Assembly (NCBI GenBank): GCA_040754375.1
Contig: JBFMCT010000010.1
Coordinates: 22,781 to 86,780 of the forward strand
Length of the DNA: 64,000 bases
Origin: Actinomycetota bacterium
GTDB lineage: Bacteria; Actinomycetota; Acidimicrobiia; Acidimicrobiales; AC-14
Direction of reading: 5' to 3'
Part shown: positions 56,767-64,000 of the stretch, piece after piece
How the letters are laid out: every line of letters begins with the position of its first letter
Position numbering within the stretch: the stretch's first letter is position 1
Position numbers and translations under genes: made by a program
Notes under the pieces: model-generated
The model's database searches: none
What the model saw: the letters and a program-made list of their open reading frames with translations, nothing else
What the model was told of the DNA's origin: nothing

Positions 56767-58467
56767 ATGGACGGCGAGCCGGCCGGGCCGCACGAGACGC
56801 CGGATGGCTCCGGGGCCCATCCGCGGCTCGATGAAGAGCAGATCCGCAGCCTGGAGCGGTACGGCGAACGGCGGACAACGCAGACCGGTGACGTGCTGTT
56901 CAACGCGGGAGAGCGGGTCTCCGAGCTCTACGTGGTCCTCACCGGGGCAGTGGCGATCGTGGAGGGATACGGCGCCGAGGACAGGGTGCTGAGCGTCCAC
57001 GGCCCCGGGCGCTTCCTCGGCGAGGTCGGCCTGCTCACGGGCCAGGTCACTCTGGTGTCGGCCGTCGTGCAGCAGCCCGGGGAGGTCCTCGCCGTGCCGC
57101 TGCACCAGCTACGTGAGGTCGTGGCGCGCGACGCTGTCTTGGGCGACCTCATCCTGCGGTCCTGCCTCCTCCGGCGCTGGGCCCTCATCGGGATGGGAGC
57201 CGGGTTCAAGATCCTGGGGTCCCGGCATTCGCCCGACACCCGGAGGCTGCGCGAGTTCGCGGCCCCCCACCGCTGGATCGACCTCGAGGAGGACCCGTCG
57301 TCGGAGGTTCTCCTTCGCCGGCTGGGCGTCGAGCCCCACGAAACCCCCGTCATCGTCTGCCCCGGTGGCGACATCCTGCGGAACCCCTCCAACGCCGACC
57401 TCGCCCGGGCCGCCGGGCTGGTCGCTCCCCACTCGGCCGGCGAGCTGTGCGATCTCGTGGTCGTCGGCGCCGGACCTGCCGGCTTGGCAGCCGCCGTCTA
57501 CGGTGCCTCCGAGGGCCTGGACACCGTGGTCGTCGACGGCGTGTCGACCGGTGGCCAGGCCGGCACTTCCCCCCGCATCGACAACTACCTCGGGTTCCCG
57601 GCCGGGATCTCCGGTCCGGAACTGGCCGAGCGAGCGGTCGTCCAGGCCGAGCGGTTCGGGGCCCGGATCACCGTGCCGTTGAAGGCCTCGTCTCTCGAGC
57701 GCGTTGACGGCCACTACGTCGTCCACCTCGAGGGCGGTGAACAGGTGGCGGGCCGCACCCTCCTGCTGGCCACCGGTGCGCGCTACCGCAGGCTACCCGT
57801 GCCGCGGCTCGAGGAGTTCGAACCCACGAGTGTGTACTACGCCGCCACCGAGGTCGAAGCGCAGATGTGCCGGTCCGACCCGGTCGTGGTCGTGGGCGGC
57901 GGGAACTCGGCAGGCCAGGCCTCCCTGTCGCTCACCAGGCACGCGGCCTGCGTACGCCTGCTGATCCGGGGCGGGGACCTGGGCAAGGACATGTCCCGCT
58001 ACCTCGTCGACCAGATCGAACGCAACCCGAACGTCGAGGTCCTGCGCCACACCGAAGTGCGTGAGCTCGTCGGCCAAGAGGTCCTCGAGGCGGTCGTCGC
58101 CGAGAACAACCAGACCGGCGAACGCCTGCAGGTCCCGGCGCGCGCCCTGTTCGTGTTCATCGGGGCCGACCCTCACGTCGACTGGCTCGCCGGCCAGGTC
58201 GAGCTCGACGAGGACGGCTTTGTGCTCACCGGGACCGGCGCGCGCGACGGCTCCGGCGACCTCCACGCGGTGGCGCTGGAGACGAACCTGCCCGGCGTGT
58301 TCGCGGCTGGGGACGTTCGCAGCGGCTCGATCAAGCGGGTGGCGGCCGCCGTCGGCGAGGGCGCCATGGCGGTGCGCCTCGTCCACCAGCACCTGGCCGG
58401 GGACGGGTCGCCCCCCCAGGAGGCTCGAACCGTCGACGGGCGCCCTTCACCTTCAACCGCCTCCTGA
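56767..58467 (+). CDS. cyclic-nucleotide-binding domain fused to a thioredoxin-reductase-like flavoprotein
   Basis: 566 residues. Residues 25-135: cNMP-binding domain (LFNAGERVSELYVVLTGAVA, RFLGEVGLLTGQVTLVSAVV). Residues 150-220: a thioredoxin-fold-like segment without CxxC (KILGSRHSPDTRRLREFAAP, PHETPVIVCPGGDILRNPSN). Residues 225 to the end: FAD fold CDLVVVGAGPAGLAAAVYGA, then TGGQAGTSPRIDNYLGFPAG where TrxR normally has its CxxC, NADPH fold PVVVVGGGNSAGQASLSLTR, and C-terminal NLPGVFAAGDVRSGSIKRVA. The redox disulfide is absent, so disulfide reduction is unlikely. ATG 56767. Confidence 0.88.
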   Translation: MDGEPAGPHETPDGSGAHPRLDEEQIRSLERYGERRTTQTGDVLFNAGERVSELYVVLTGAVAIVEGYGAEDRVLSVHGPGRFLGEVGLLTGQVTLVSAVVQQPGEVLAVPLHQLREVVARDAVLGDLILRSCLLRRWALIGMGAGFKILGSRHSPDTRRLREFAAPHRWIDLEEDPSSEVLLRRLGVEPHETPVIVCPGGDILRNPSNADLARAAGLVAPHSAGELCDLVVVGAGPAGLAAAVYGASEGLDTVVVDGVSTGGQAGTSPRIDNYLGFPAGISGPELAERAVVQAERFGARITVPLKASSLERVDGHYVVHLEGGEQVAGRTLLLATGARYRRLPVPRLEEFEPTSVYYAATEVEAQMCRSDPVVVVGGGNSAGQASLSLTRHAACVRLLIRGGDLGKDMSRYLVDQIERNPNVEVLRHTEVRELVGQEVLEAVVAENNQTGERLQVPARALFVFIGADPHVDWLAGQVELDEDGFVLTGTGARDGSGDLHAVALETNLPGVFAAGDVRSGSIKRVAAAVGEGAMAVRLVHQHLAGDGSPPQEARTVDGRPSPSTAS

Positions 58468-58518
58468 GCTACCGCTACGGCTGCTTGTGCCGCAACGGGG
58501 CCTTGGGAAGGTGTCGTC

Positions 58519-58571
58519 AACCATCCGGTATCGGCAAAGCCCCACCCCGCGCAGCAGTGGCGAAGGCGGGT
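58519..58571. repeat. 53-bp direct repeat, copy A
   Basis: Starts AACCATCCGGTATCGGCAAA and ends GGCGAAGGCGGGT. The second copy, at 61429-61483, differs at about six positions and includes a 2-bp insertion. The two copies bracket about 2.9 kb of mobile-element debris. Confidence 0.85.
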
Positions 58572-58920
58572 TAAGCGTCATTTTGCCCAGGCAAGTGGGA
58601 CCCAGAGGGAGCCGAGCCGCTACCAGCGACGGCGAAGGCCACGGAAGGCGCCTGGGAACTTGGAGCGGGCGCCGAAGGACCCTCCGGCGTAGGGGGCGTG
58701 GAACGGTCAGACGGTTTTCGTGGGAACTGGAGAGGCCCTCCTCGGCCCCGCCCTGCGGGGGCGGGAGCGAGCCCGCCTATAACCGTCGACGGGAAGTGGC
58801 GGGCGGCCGAGAGGGAGTCGGAGGGGGTCGTAGTAGCGACGACGGCTGGGACAACACAACCCGGCCTGAGCGAAGGGCCCCTGCTTCACCGGTGCACGAC
58901 GAAGGAGGCGAGGAGCCCTG

Positions 58921-59325
58921 ATGAGTGCCGAGCGATCGGCTAGGTCCGTCAGCCACGCCGAGGGCGTGGACAAGGTTCGAGCGCTCCAACGCGTGCTGTA
59001 TCGCAGTGCCAAGCAAGACCCAGAGCGTCGGTTCCACGCCCTTTACGACCACCTCGCCCGCAGCGACGTGATGTGGCGGGCCTGGATCGACGTGGCCACC
59101 AACCAGGGGCCCCCGGCGTCGACGGCGTGAGCATCACTCACATCGCCGACGGAGGCGTCCAGGGAGTGCGAGCCTTCCTCGACGGGCTCGCCGCAGAGCG
59201 GCGGGGTAAGAGGTATCGCCCGAAGCCCCTGCGGAGGGTCCACATCCCCAAGCCGGGCAAGCCGGGCGAGACCCACCCGCTCGGCATACCCACCGTGGCG
59301 GACCGGGTGGTGATGGCGGCCGCCA
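58921..59325 (+). pseudogene. group II intron reverse transcriptase, N-terminal and frameshifted
   Basis: ATG 58921: [60 protein letters not shown] then QGPPASTA and a stop at 59130. The next frame continues [60 protein letters not shown] and [14 protein letters not shown], the RT motif 1-2 region. One base shift near 59108 rejoins them. Only about 130 residues of an RT that is normally over 400 remain. Confidence 0.85.
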
Positions 59326-59578
59326 AGACGGGGCGGCGACGGGCCAGGTGGAGGGCGACTCGTCGCCGATGGCGCCGAGGGCGTCGCCGACCGGCAGCGG
59401 CTGGAGCGACCCACCGTTGCCGGCCACGTGCGCGTCGCCGCTCTCGTCGAGGATCAGGTACTGCCGGATGATCCGGTGCTTGTAGGCATCGAGCAGGCTG
59501 CCCCGCTCGGCGCCGGCGATCAGGTCGTCAATCTCGGCGCGGATGCTCTGGCTGGGGGATACTCGTTCGGTCAGGGTG
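59326..59578 (-). other. unidentified fragment abutting the intron remnant
   Basis: Minus-strand translation [60 protein letters not shown], following a GGAGG at 59584-59588, looks like the start of a real protein, but the 3' end is cut where the intron begins. No usual start codon remains. Family unknown. Confidence 0.4.
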
Positions 59579-59787
59579 TAGGTCCTCCTTCGTGAGTTGG
59601 TAGCTCTTCGAAGGAACCTACGCCCGTCGACTTCTACACCAGCGGATGGACGCCACCCCAGCTCGATCGCGTCGAGAGAGTGGTCCTTGCATGGGCCGCC
59701 GCCGCGTGGTGGCGCATGGCGCCATGGCGCCACGAGAGTGCGCAGTGGCGCGCGTGGTCGAGCGGTGCGTCGCCCGCCTACATGAGG

Positions 59788-60168
59788 TCAAGTACGCGTG
59801 GCTACGTACACCACGACATCGACGCCTTGTGGGACACCGCAGCGGGAGACTCGGACGATCGTGCTGGGCTCCGTTCCCGGTACATCGACCTGCCGCACGA
59901 CGAAGGACAGCTTGCGCCCCGCTGTGAACTCATCCGGGGTCAGTCCGTGGGCGGTCTCGAAGCCGGTGCCCTCGCGTTCTTCCCTGTACCGGCACGGAAT
60001 GTCCGCGGTCCTTGCTGCCATCTCGGAGAACGCATACAGCGCAACCCCGACGAGTACCACTACGAGGATCGTCGCGCCAACGCCGATCCACCACCGGCTG
60101 CGACCTCCCCACACTGGCATGTCACCATCATCGTCAGAACGGGTGTCCCGATTTGTCGCGCTCCGCAC
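59788..60168 (-). CDS. small single-pass membrane protein, unknown
   Basis: 126 residues: a polar N-terminus with an Asp-rich patch, one membrane helix (WWIGVGATILVVVLVGVALY), and an extracytoplasmic beta-like domain (KLSFVVRQVDVPGTEPSTIV, RVSRCGVPQGVDVVVYVATR) with one Cys. No family recognised. It lies within the debris and may be a passenger gene. Confidence 0.5.
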   Translation of the reverse strand: MRSATNRDTRSDDDGDMPVWGGRSRWWIGVGATILVVVLVGVALYAFSEMAARTADIPCRYREEREGTGFETAHGLTPDEFTAGRKLSFVVRQVDVPGTEPSTIVRVSRCGVPQGVDVVVYVATRT

Positions 60169-60239
60169 AATCGAATGATACCTGCGCGGTCGACATCATG
60201 ACCTGGCTCGCGACGAGTCCCTTGACTCGACTTTGACAC

Positions 60240-60790
60240 GGTGATCGCGAACATGCTGGTCAGCGGGGCGCGATCGAGGGTGTTTGTCACTACAAGGGCC
60301 GGTTGATCTGCTCCTACGCGATGCGGGCCCGGCCCCACGACCCCCGAAGGCGTCGATGTCCGCCTGCAAGGCCGACCGGCGGGTCATAAGCTCGATGCAC
60401 CTGCCGCCGGCGTCGAGCACGACGGCGTGGACGCGGGCGAGCTCCCGCATCGCCCGGGCCGGGCTGAGGTGCTGGTCGTCGAGGTCAGGGTCGCGCACGT
60501 CCGCAGCCCGCAGGTCGGCGGCCATGAGGGACTCGATGACGGCGGCGTAGACGCAGATGGCGATGTGGCCGCGTACGCGGTCCTCGGTCCAGTGGTAGAC
60601 GGGCCGCAGGTGCAGGAAGTCCTTGAGCACCCGGAAGCGCCGCTCGACCTCGAGCAGGCGGCGGTAGGCGACGACCACCGGGCCGTGGTGGCCTGCGCCG
60701 GCGTGAGGCTGGTGGCCAGCACGTAGCGCCCCGGCCGAGCGGGACGACTCGGCCTCCACGTCGTCGCCGCCGGCGCCGTCGACGTGGCGC
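60240..60790 (-). pseudogene. IS1634-type transposase, C-terminal remnant
   Basis: Minus strand: RYVLATSLTPAQATTA in one frame and then VVVAYRRLLEVERRFRVLKD, FLHLRPVYHWTEDRVRGHIA, ICVYAAVIESLMAADLRAAD in the next. This matches the end of IS1634-like DDE transposases, with the conserved Glu in EVERRFRVLK. A frameshift near 60690 and loss of the N-terminal half show it is dead. Confidence 0.75.
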
Positions 60791-61092
60791 TGCAGGATGT
60801 CAATTTCCCCGTTGCTTCGAACCACGTGTTCACCGCCGAGGTGGCGCTCCGATGCAACGCCCAAATCCCCTGCCCCGTGACTCTCGCCCTGTGGGGGCTT
60901 GGGATCAACGGCGACGAGCCTGCCGCCCGCAACATCACGGTTCCTCTCGGAGGCTGGAGCGTCTACGGACTGATCGCACAGGGCTACGCACCTCACTCGA
61001 AATTGCGGTTCGAAGTTTACAACGGCACCTTCGGACAAAACTTGGACGTCGACTTTGCGACGCCCCACTGGAGCGACAACCGCTCGCCGTAG
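60784..61092 (+). CDS. N-terminally truncated beta-rich (lectin-like) domain
   Basis: Residues ALQDVNFPVASNHVFTAEVA, LRCNAQIPCPVTLALWGLGI, PLGGWSVYGLIAQGYAPHSK, LRFEVYNGTFGQNLDVDFAT then HW. The strand pattern is that of a jelly-roll domain from a secreted protein. The 5' side is lost at the junction with the transposase remnant. Start GTG 60784 is arbitrary. Confidence 0.4.
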   Translation: MALQDVNFPVASNHVFTAEVALRCNAQIPCPVTLALWGLGINGDEPAARNITVPLGGWSVYGLIAQGYAPHSKLRFEVYNGTFGQNLDVDFATPHWSDNRSP

Positions 61093-61150
61093 GTTCCGAA
61101 TTGCGGTCTGTCTGACTTAACCGCGGAACCCGGGCTGGAAGTGAACCAAC

Positions 61151-61414
61151 TCATGGGGTCGCCTCGGTGGTCTCGGTGTCGGTCCGGCGATGGTAAGCGA
61201 GCCGCTCCTCTCGGGCTCGGGCGAGACCCTGCCGGCGGGCCTCGCGGATTGTCTCGCCACGGCCCTCGTGCTCGTCGTTCGGGGTGATGTAGCCGATGGC
61301 CTCGTGAAGGCGCACCCCGTTGTATTCGGTCCTGACCCTCGCCAGTTCGGCCTCGAGGACCACGGGGTCGGTGATGTCCTCCAGGTGCGGCCACTCGCTC
61401 TTGACGTGGCCGAA
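61151..61414 (-). pseudogene. IS3-type transposase, C-terminal remnant
   Basis: Minus strand: VKSEWPHLEDITDPVVLEAE, LARVRTEYNGVRLHEAIGYI, TPNDEHEGRGETIREARRQG, LARAREERLAYHRRT, the NxxRLHEAIGYxTPxDEHxGRG signature of the integrase core end in IS3-like transposases. An in-frame TGA precedes it. The DDE catalytic part is gone. Confidence 0.8.
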
Positions 61415-61428
61415 TCAGCCAATCGCGA

Positions 61429-61483
61429 AACCATCCGGCATCGGCAAACAGCCCCACCCCGCGTAGCAGGGGCGAAGGCAGGT
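61429..61483. repeat. 53-55-bp direct repeat, copy B
   Basis: AACCATCCGGCATCGGCAAA through GGCGAAGGCAGGT; near-identical to 58519-58571 with a 2-bp insertion. It lies on the plus strand between the IS3-type remnant and the end of the LuxR-type regulator, whose stop codon at 61483 it touches. Confidence 0.85.
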
Positions 61484-63654
61484 CATGCCTTTGCCGCCGC
61501 GTGCACCATTACCAACCGCGTGAGGTCGACTCGCGACGAGATTGCGAGCTTGCGGAAGATCTGGCGAAGGTGGAAGTCGACGGTGTGGCGCGAGACGAAC
61601 ATGCGCTCGCCGACCTGGGGGTTGGTGAGCCCCTCGGCCACCAGGTCGGCCACCCGTAGCTCCCCGTCGGTAAGGCTGCCCCATCCCGAGATGGGGCGAT
61701 CGGCGTGCCGCCAGTGCCGGCGGCGGACGCCGGCCTCCCTCAACCGGGCACGCACCCGGGACGAGTCCCGTGCGGCCCCGCACGCCTGGTAGGTGTCGAG
61801 CGAGCTCTCCCAGCAGCCGATGGCGCCGGAGAGGTCGGACCGCTCGGCGAGAATGGTCCCTGCGTCCTCCAGGGCAGACGCGGCGGCCCACGGGTGGCGG
61901 TGGGTCGCGGCCGCCCGCAGCAGTATCTGCGGGTCGCGCTCGAGAAGGCCCCGGGCGTGCTCGGCGGCGGCAATCAGGGCCGGGTAGCAGGCGCCACCGT
62001 CGCCTGGGTGGGTGGCCAGGCGCTGGGCGCACGCCACCACGGCCTGGGCTTGCGACCGGTCGCCGGCAGCAAGCGCCAAGCGCACCACGAAGGCGGCGGC
62101 GGCCGCCTCCTCGACGAGCAGAGAAGCGACCCCGGCCGTACCCATGCCGTTGCTCGCCAGGGCGCGCAGAGCACGCTCCCGGTCGCCCTCCGCTGCCGCC
62201 AACTGGGCCTCGACCCAGGAGTAGATCGTGGGTGCGAACACGGCGCGGGTGGACGGCGGCCCCACCTGGCTGCGGGCGAGGTACCGGACGGCGTCACCGA
62301 TGTCGCCGCGCTGGAGGGCGACGGCCGCCAGCACCGAGAGGGCCATCGGGACCAAGAAGCGGCAGCCCGTCGCCTCGGCGTGAAGGAGGCCGGCCTCGGC
62401 GTGGGCCTGGGCCTCGTCCAGCCGGCCTGCGGCGAGGCGGAGGCGGGCGCGGAACACGTCGGGCGCCGACGCCCAGACCGTGTCGCCGGTTGCCGTCGTG
62501 CCCAACTCGCCCTGGGTGACGGCGCCGTCAGCGGCCTCGAACTCCCCCAGGGCGGTGAGCTTGGCGGCCAGGCAGAGGTGCGGATGGACGCGACGTCCCT
62601 CGACCGGCCCGCGGTCGGCGCGACGGACAGCGGCCCGCAGGAGCCCGAGCGCGTCGGCGACCTGGCCCTCGCGCCAGGCCAGGAACGAGAGCGCCATCAG
62701 CGCCCCGGCCAGGGCGGCGTCTCCCCGGCACTCGGGCTCGCCGGCCAGGATGGACTCGGCCAGCCGCCGGGCGCGGGGCAGATCGTCCTCGGCCAGGATG
62801 GCGAACAACCGGGAGATCTCCGCCCCGGCGTAGAGGGACTCGTCCAGATCCGGCTCGGCCAGCACCTTCTCGGCCTCGGCCTCCGCTTCGGCGGGGAGGC
62901 CGCTCCCGAAGAGGATGGACGACAGGGTGAGGCGCAACTGCGCCCGGGCGTCAGCCGCCAGAGCCGGGTCGACGAGCACCGAGCGGGCCAGCGCCGCCGC
63001 CTCCTCCAGTCGCTGGGCCCGTACGAGGGCGTCGACGGTGAACAGACCACGCGCAAGCCGGCGTTCGTCGGCCGGTAAAGTCAGGGTCAGCGCCCGCAGG
63101 GCCAGGTCGGCGGCCGCCGCCGGCGAGTCGGCCAAGGCCTCGGCCGAGGCCCGGTCCAGGCAGTCCAGGGTTATGCAGTCTCCTTCGCGGGCGCTTTCGA
63201 GGAGATGCCGGGCGGCTGCGACGGCCGATCCCCCCCGGCCGAGCAGCGTGGTGCCGATCTGGCGGTGCAGGGCCCGCCGCGCCGGCTCGGGGACCTCGGC
63301 GTAGAGCGCATCTCGTACCGCTTCGTGGCGGAACCCGACGGTCGTCGGGAACACGATGAAAGCCCCGGCCGCCACCGCTTCGTCGATCGACGGGAGCAAG
63401 GCCCCGACCGGTTCGCCCATGACGTCGCTCAGCACGTCGAGCGAGAAGCACGGCCCCAGTACGGCCGCGACCTTTACCAGGCGCGCCGCGGCGGGAGTGA
63501 GCTGAGCAACGAGCTGCCGCACCGCCGGCTGCTGGACCTGAGCGCTCGCCCGATGAGCGCGTTTGGTGACGTCTGTCACCACCGTGGCGGGGTGAAGGGC
63601 CGTGCCCTCGTCCGTACCCTCGTGATCGCCCCCGGCAAACTTGGCTGCGGTCAT
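61483..63654 (-). CDS. LuxR-family (LAL-type) transcriptional regulator lacking its ATPase front
   Basis: 723 residues. The C-terminus is a LuxR helix-turn-helix: LTDGELRVADLVAEGLTNPQ then VGERMFVSRHTVDFHLRQIF. The middle is TPR-like helical repeats. Full LAL regulators are about 900-1,000 residues with an N-terminal Walker A/B domain; here the protein starts at VRQLVAQLTPAAARLVKVAA, inside the family's second half. GTG/ATG start about 63654. Truncation at birth or a start annotated too late cannot be separated without upstream context. Confidence 0.85.
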   Translation of the reverse strand: MTAAKFAGGDHEGTDEGTALHPATVVTDVTKRAHRASAQVQQPAVRQLVAQLTPAAARLVKVAAVLGPCFSLDVLSDVMGEPVGALLPSIDEAVAAGAFIVFPTTVGFRHEAVRDALYAEVPEPARRALHRQIGTTLLGRGGSAVAAARHLLESAREGDCITLDCLDRASAEALADSPAAAADLALRALTLTLPADERRLARGLFTVDALVRAQRLEEAAALARSVLVDPALAADARAQLRLTLSSILFGSGLPAEAEAEAEKVLAEPDLDESLYAGAEISRLFAILAEDDLPRARRLAESILAGEPECRGDAALAGALMALSFLAWREGQVADALGLLRAAVRRADRGPVEGRRVHPHLCLAAKLTALGEFEAADGAVTQGELGTTATGDTVWASAPDVFRARLRLAAGRLDEAQAHAEAGLLHAEATGCRFLVPMALSVLAAVALQRGDIGDAVRYLARSQVGPPSTRAVFAPTIYSWVEAQLAAAEGDRERALRALASNGMGTAGVASLLVEEAAAAAFVVRLALAAGDRSQAQAVVACAQRLATHPGDGGACYPALIAAAEHARGLLERDPQILLRAAATHRHPWAAASALEDAGTILAERSDLSGAIGCWESSLDTYQACGAARDSSRVRARLREAGVRRRHWRHADRPISGWGSLTDGELRVADLVAEGLTNPQVGERMFVSRHTVDFHLRQIFRKLAISSRVDLTRLVMVHAAAKA

Positions 63655-63880
63655 AGGCCATCATGTGCGCCGGGTTGTCGGTGAAACCTCGTCCTGGCGG
63701 GACCAATCGCCGCCGATAGTTCGTCCTCGTCACGCGCGAAGCGCGTCTACTGTGTGGCGTATGGGCGACTCTATGCAGTTCGGGTTGCCCGGTGTCGATG
63801 TCGCATCTGGCGAACACCTATGTGCGATCCTCGCGGGCCCAGCCTTGCGCGACAGGTACCAGGCGTCCCGGAATGTCAAG
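63655..63880. other. region without a recognised gene
   Basis: Upstream of the LuxR-type gene. Contains TTGTCGGTGAAACCTCGTCC at 63675-63694, a candidate promoter area, and no supported gene. Confidence 0.4.
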
Positions 63881-63973
63881 GGCCATCTCGTCCTGCCCAT
63901 AGGCGGCCAGCGGAACTGCCCGGTCGTGGCCATCAGAACTGCCCAGCGGAGGCCGTGAGATCTGCCCATGCGT
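63881..63973. repeat. four tandem 23-24-bp repeats
   Basis: Units start GGCCATCTCGTCCTGCCCAT (63881), GGCCAGCGGAACTGCCC (63905), GGCCATCAGAACTGCCCAG (63928) and GGCCGTGAGATCTGCCCAT (63951). Spacing is 24, 23, 23. Consensus GGCC-N7-CTGCCC. This resembles the multiple terminal transposase-binding repeats of IS21-type elements. Confidence 0.75.
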
Positions 63974-64000
63974 TTCGTTCACCCCAACTCGCGGGCTGGG

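Larger units (their letters stand above)
58500..59330 (+). mobile_element. group II intron remnant
   Basis: The 430 bp before 58921 have the look of intron RNA (many stems, GGGAGGAGCCCTGATG-like end with AGGAGGCGAGGAGCCCTG before the RT start), followed by a reverse-transcriptase/maturase start. The RT breaks after residue 60 and the element stops near 59330, with no RT catalytic YADD, maturase domain or domain V. The 5' end was not fixed. Confidence 0.65.

Noticed and set aside
59646..60201. Plus-strand ORFs across the small membrane gene
   Set aside because: They have atypical composition. The minus-strand frame has a clear membrane helix and plausible start.

Overview
The window is GC-rich chromosomal DNA that starts at the replication origin. 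The order rpmH-rnpA-yidD-yidC (minus strand) diverging from dnaA-dnaN-recF-DUF721-gyrB-gyrA (plus strand), followed by a DUF3566 membrane gene, is the standard actinobacterial origin. The very high GC content, the frequent GTG/TTG starts, the DUF3566 gene beside gyrA and the unlinked tRNA-Ile and tRNA-Ala point to an actinobacterium, perhaps a deep-branching class such as Acidimicrobiia. That last step is inference from gene content; no 16S rRNA or database comparison was available.

Layout. 1-10.7 kb: origin and replication core. rpmH lies wholly inside an extended rnpA frame with start codons 4 nt apart, and dnaA carries a 15-bp tandem repeat in its linker. 10.8-16.7 kb: gyrA-adjacent small and membrane proteins, a Clp-N/helix-turn-helix gene divergent from a TauE-type exporter across paired palindromes, and a HIT-family gene broken by one amber codon. 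16.9-25 kb: an accessory stretch with two SnoaL-like genes, two separated pieces of a tyrosine recombinase, a Phd/RelE pair, a DUF433/PIN-like pair, unrecognised small genes and several frameshifted remnants, ending at tRNA-Ile(GAT).

25-40 kb: housekeeping and envelope genes: an oxidoreductase, an Fpg/Nei glycosylase, a lipoprotein, a sugar-epimerase-like protein, a HAD phosphatase, then a CopC-CopD fusion with three exported or membrane-anchored proteins including a six-Asp-box propeller, an MGT-type glycosyltransferase, a cyclopropane-fatty-acid-synthase-like methyltransferase and tRNA-Ala(TGC). 42.3-51.4 kb: one tightly packed nitrogen operon, urtABCDE (urea ABC importer) followed by ureABCFGD (urease and maturation proteins), closed by a 16-bp-stem hairpin. 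Urea is imported and hydrolysed by products of the same transcript. 51.5-56.3 kb: a convergent operon (YceI, substrate-binding lipoprotein, ATPase, two permeases, VOC protein) of the SsuABC/NrtABC/TauABC type, substrate unknown.

56.7-64 kb: a cyclic-nucleotide-binding domain fused to a thioredoxin-reductase-like flavoprotein without the redox CxxC, then about 3 kb of mobile-element debris (frameshifted group II intron RT, IS1634-like and IS3-like transposase tails, a truncated lectin-like domain) bracketed by a 53-55-bp direct repeat, then a LuxR-type regulator lacking its ATPase front end, and four 23-bp tandem repeats at the window edge. Start codons were chosen from ribosome-binding sites and family alignments recalled from memory, so several are provisional.
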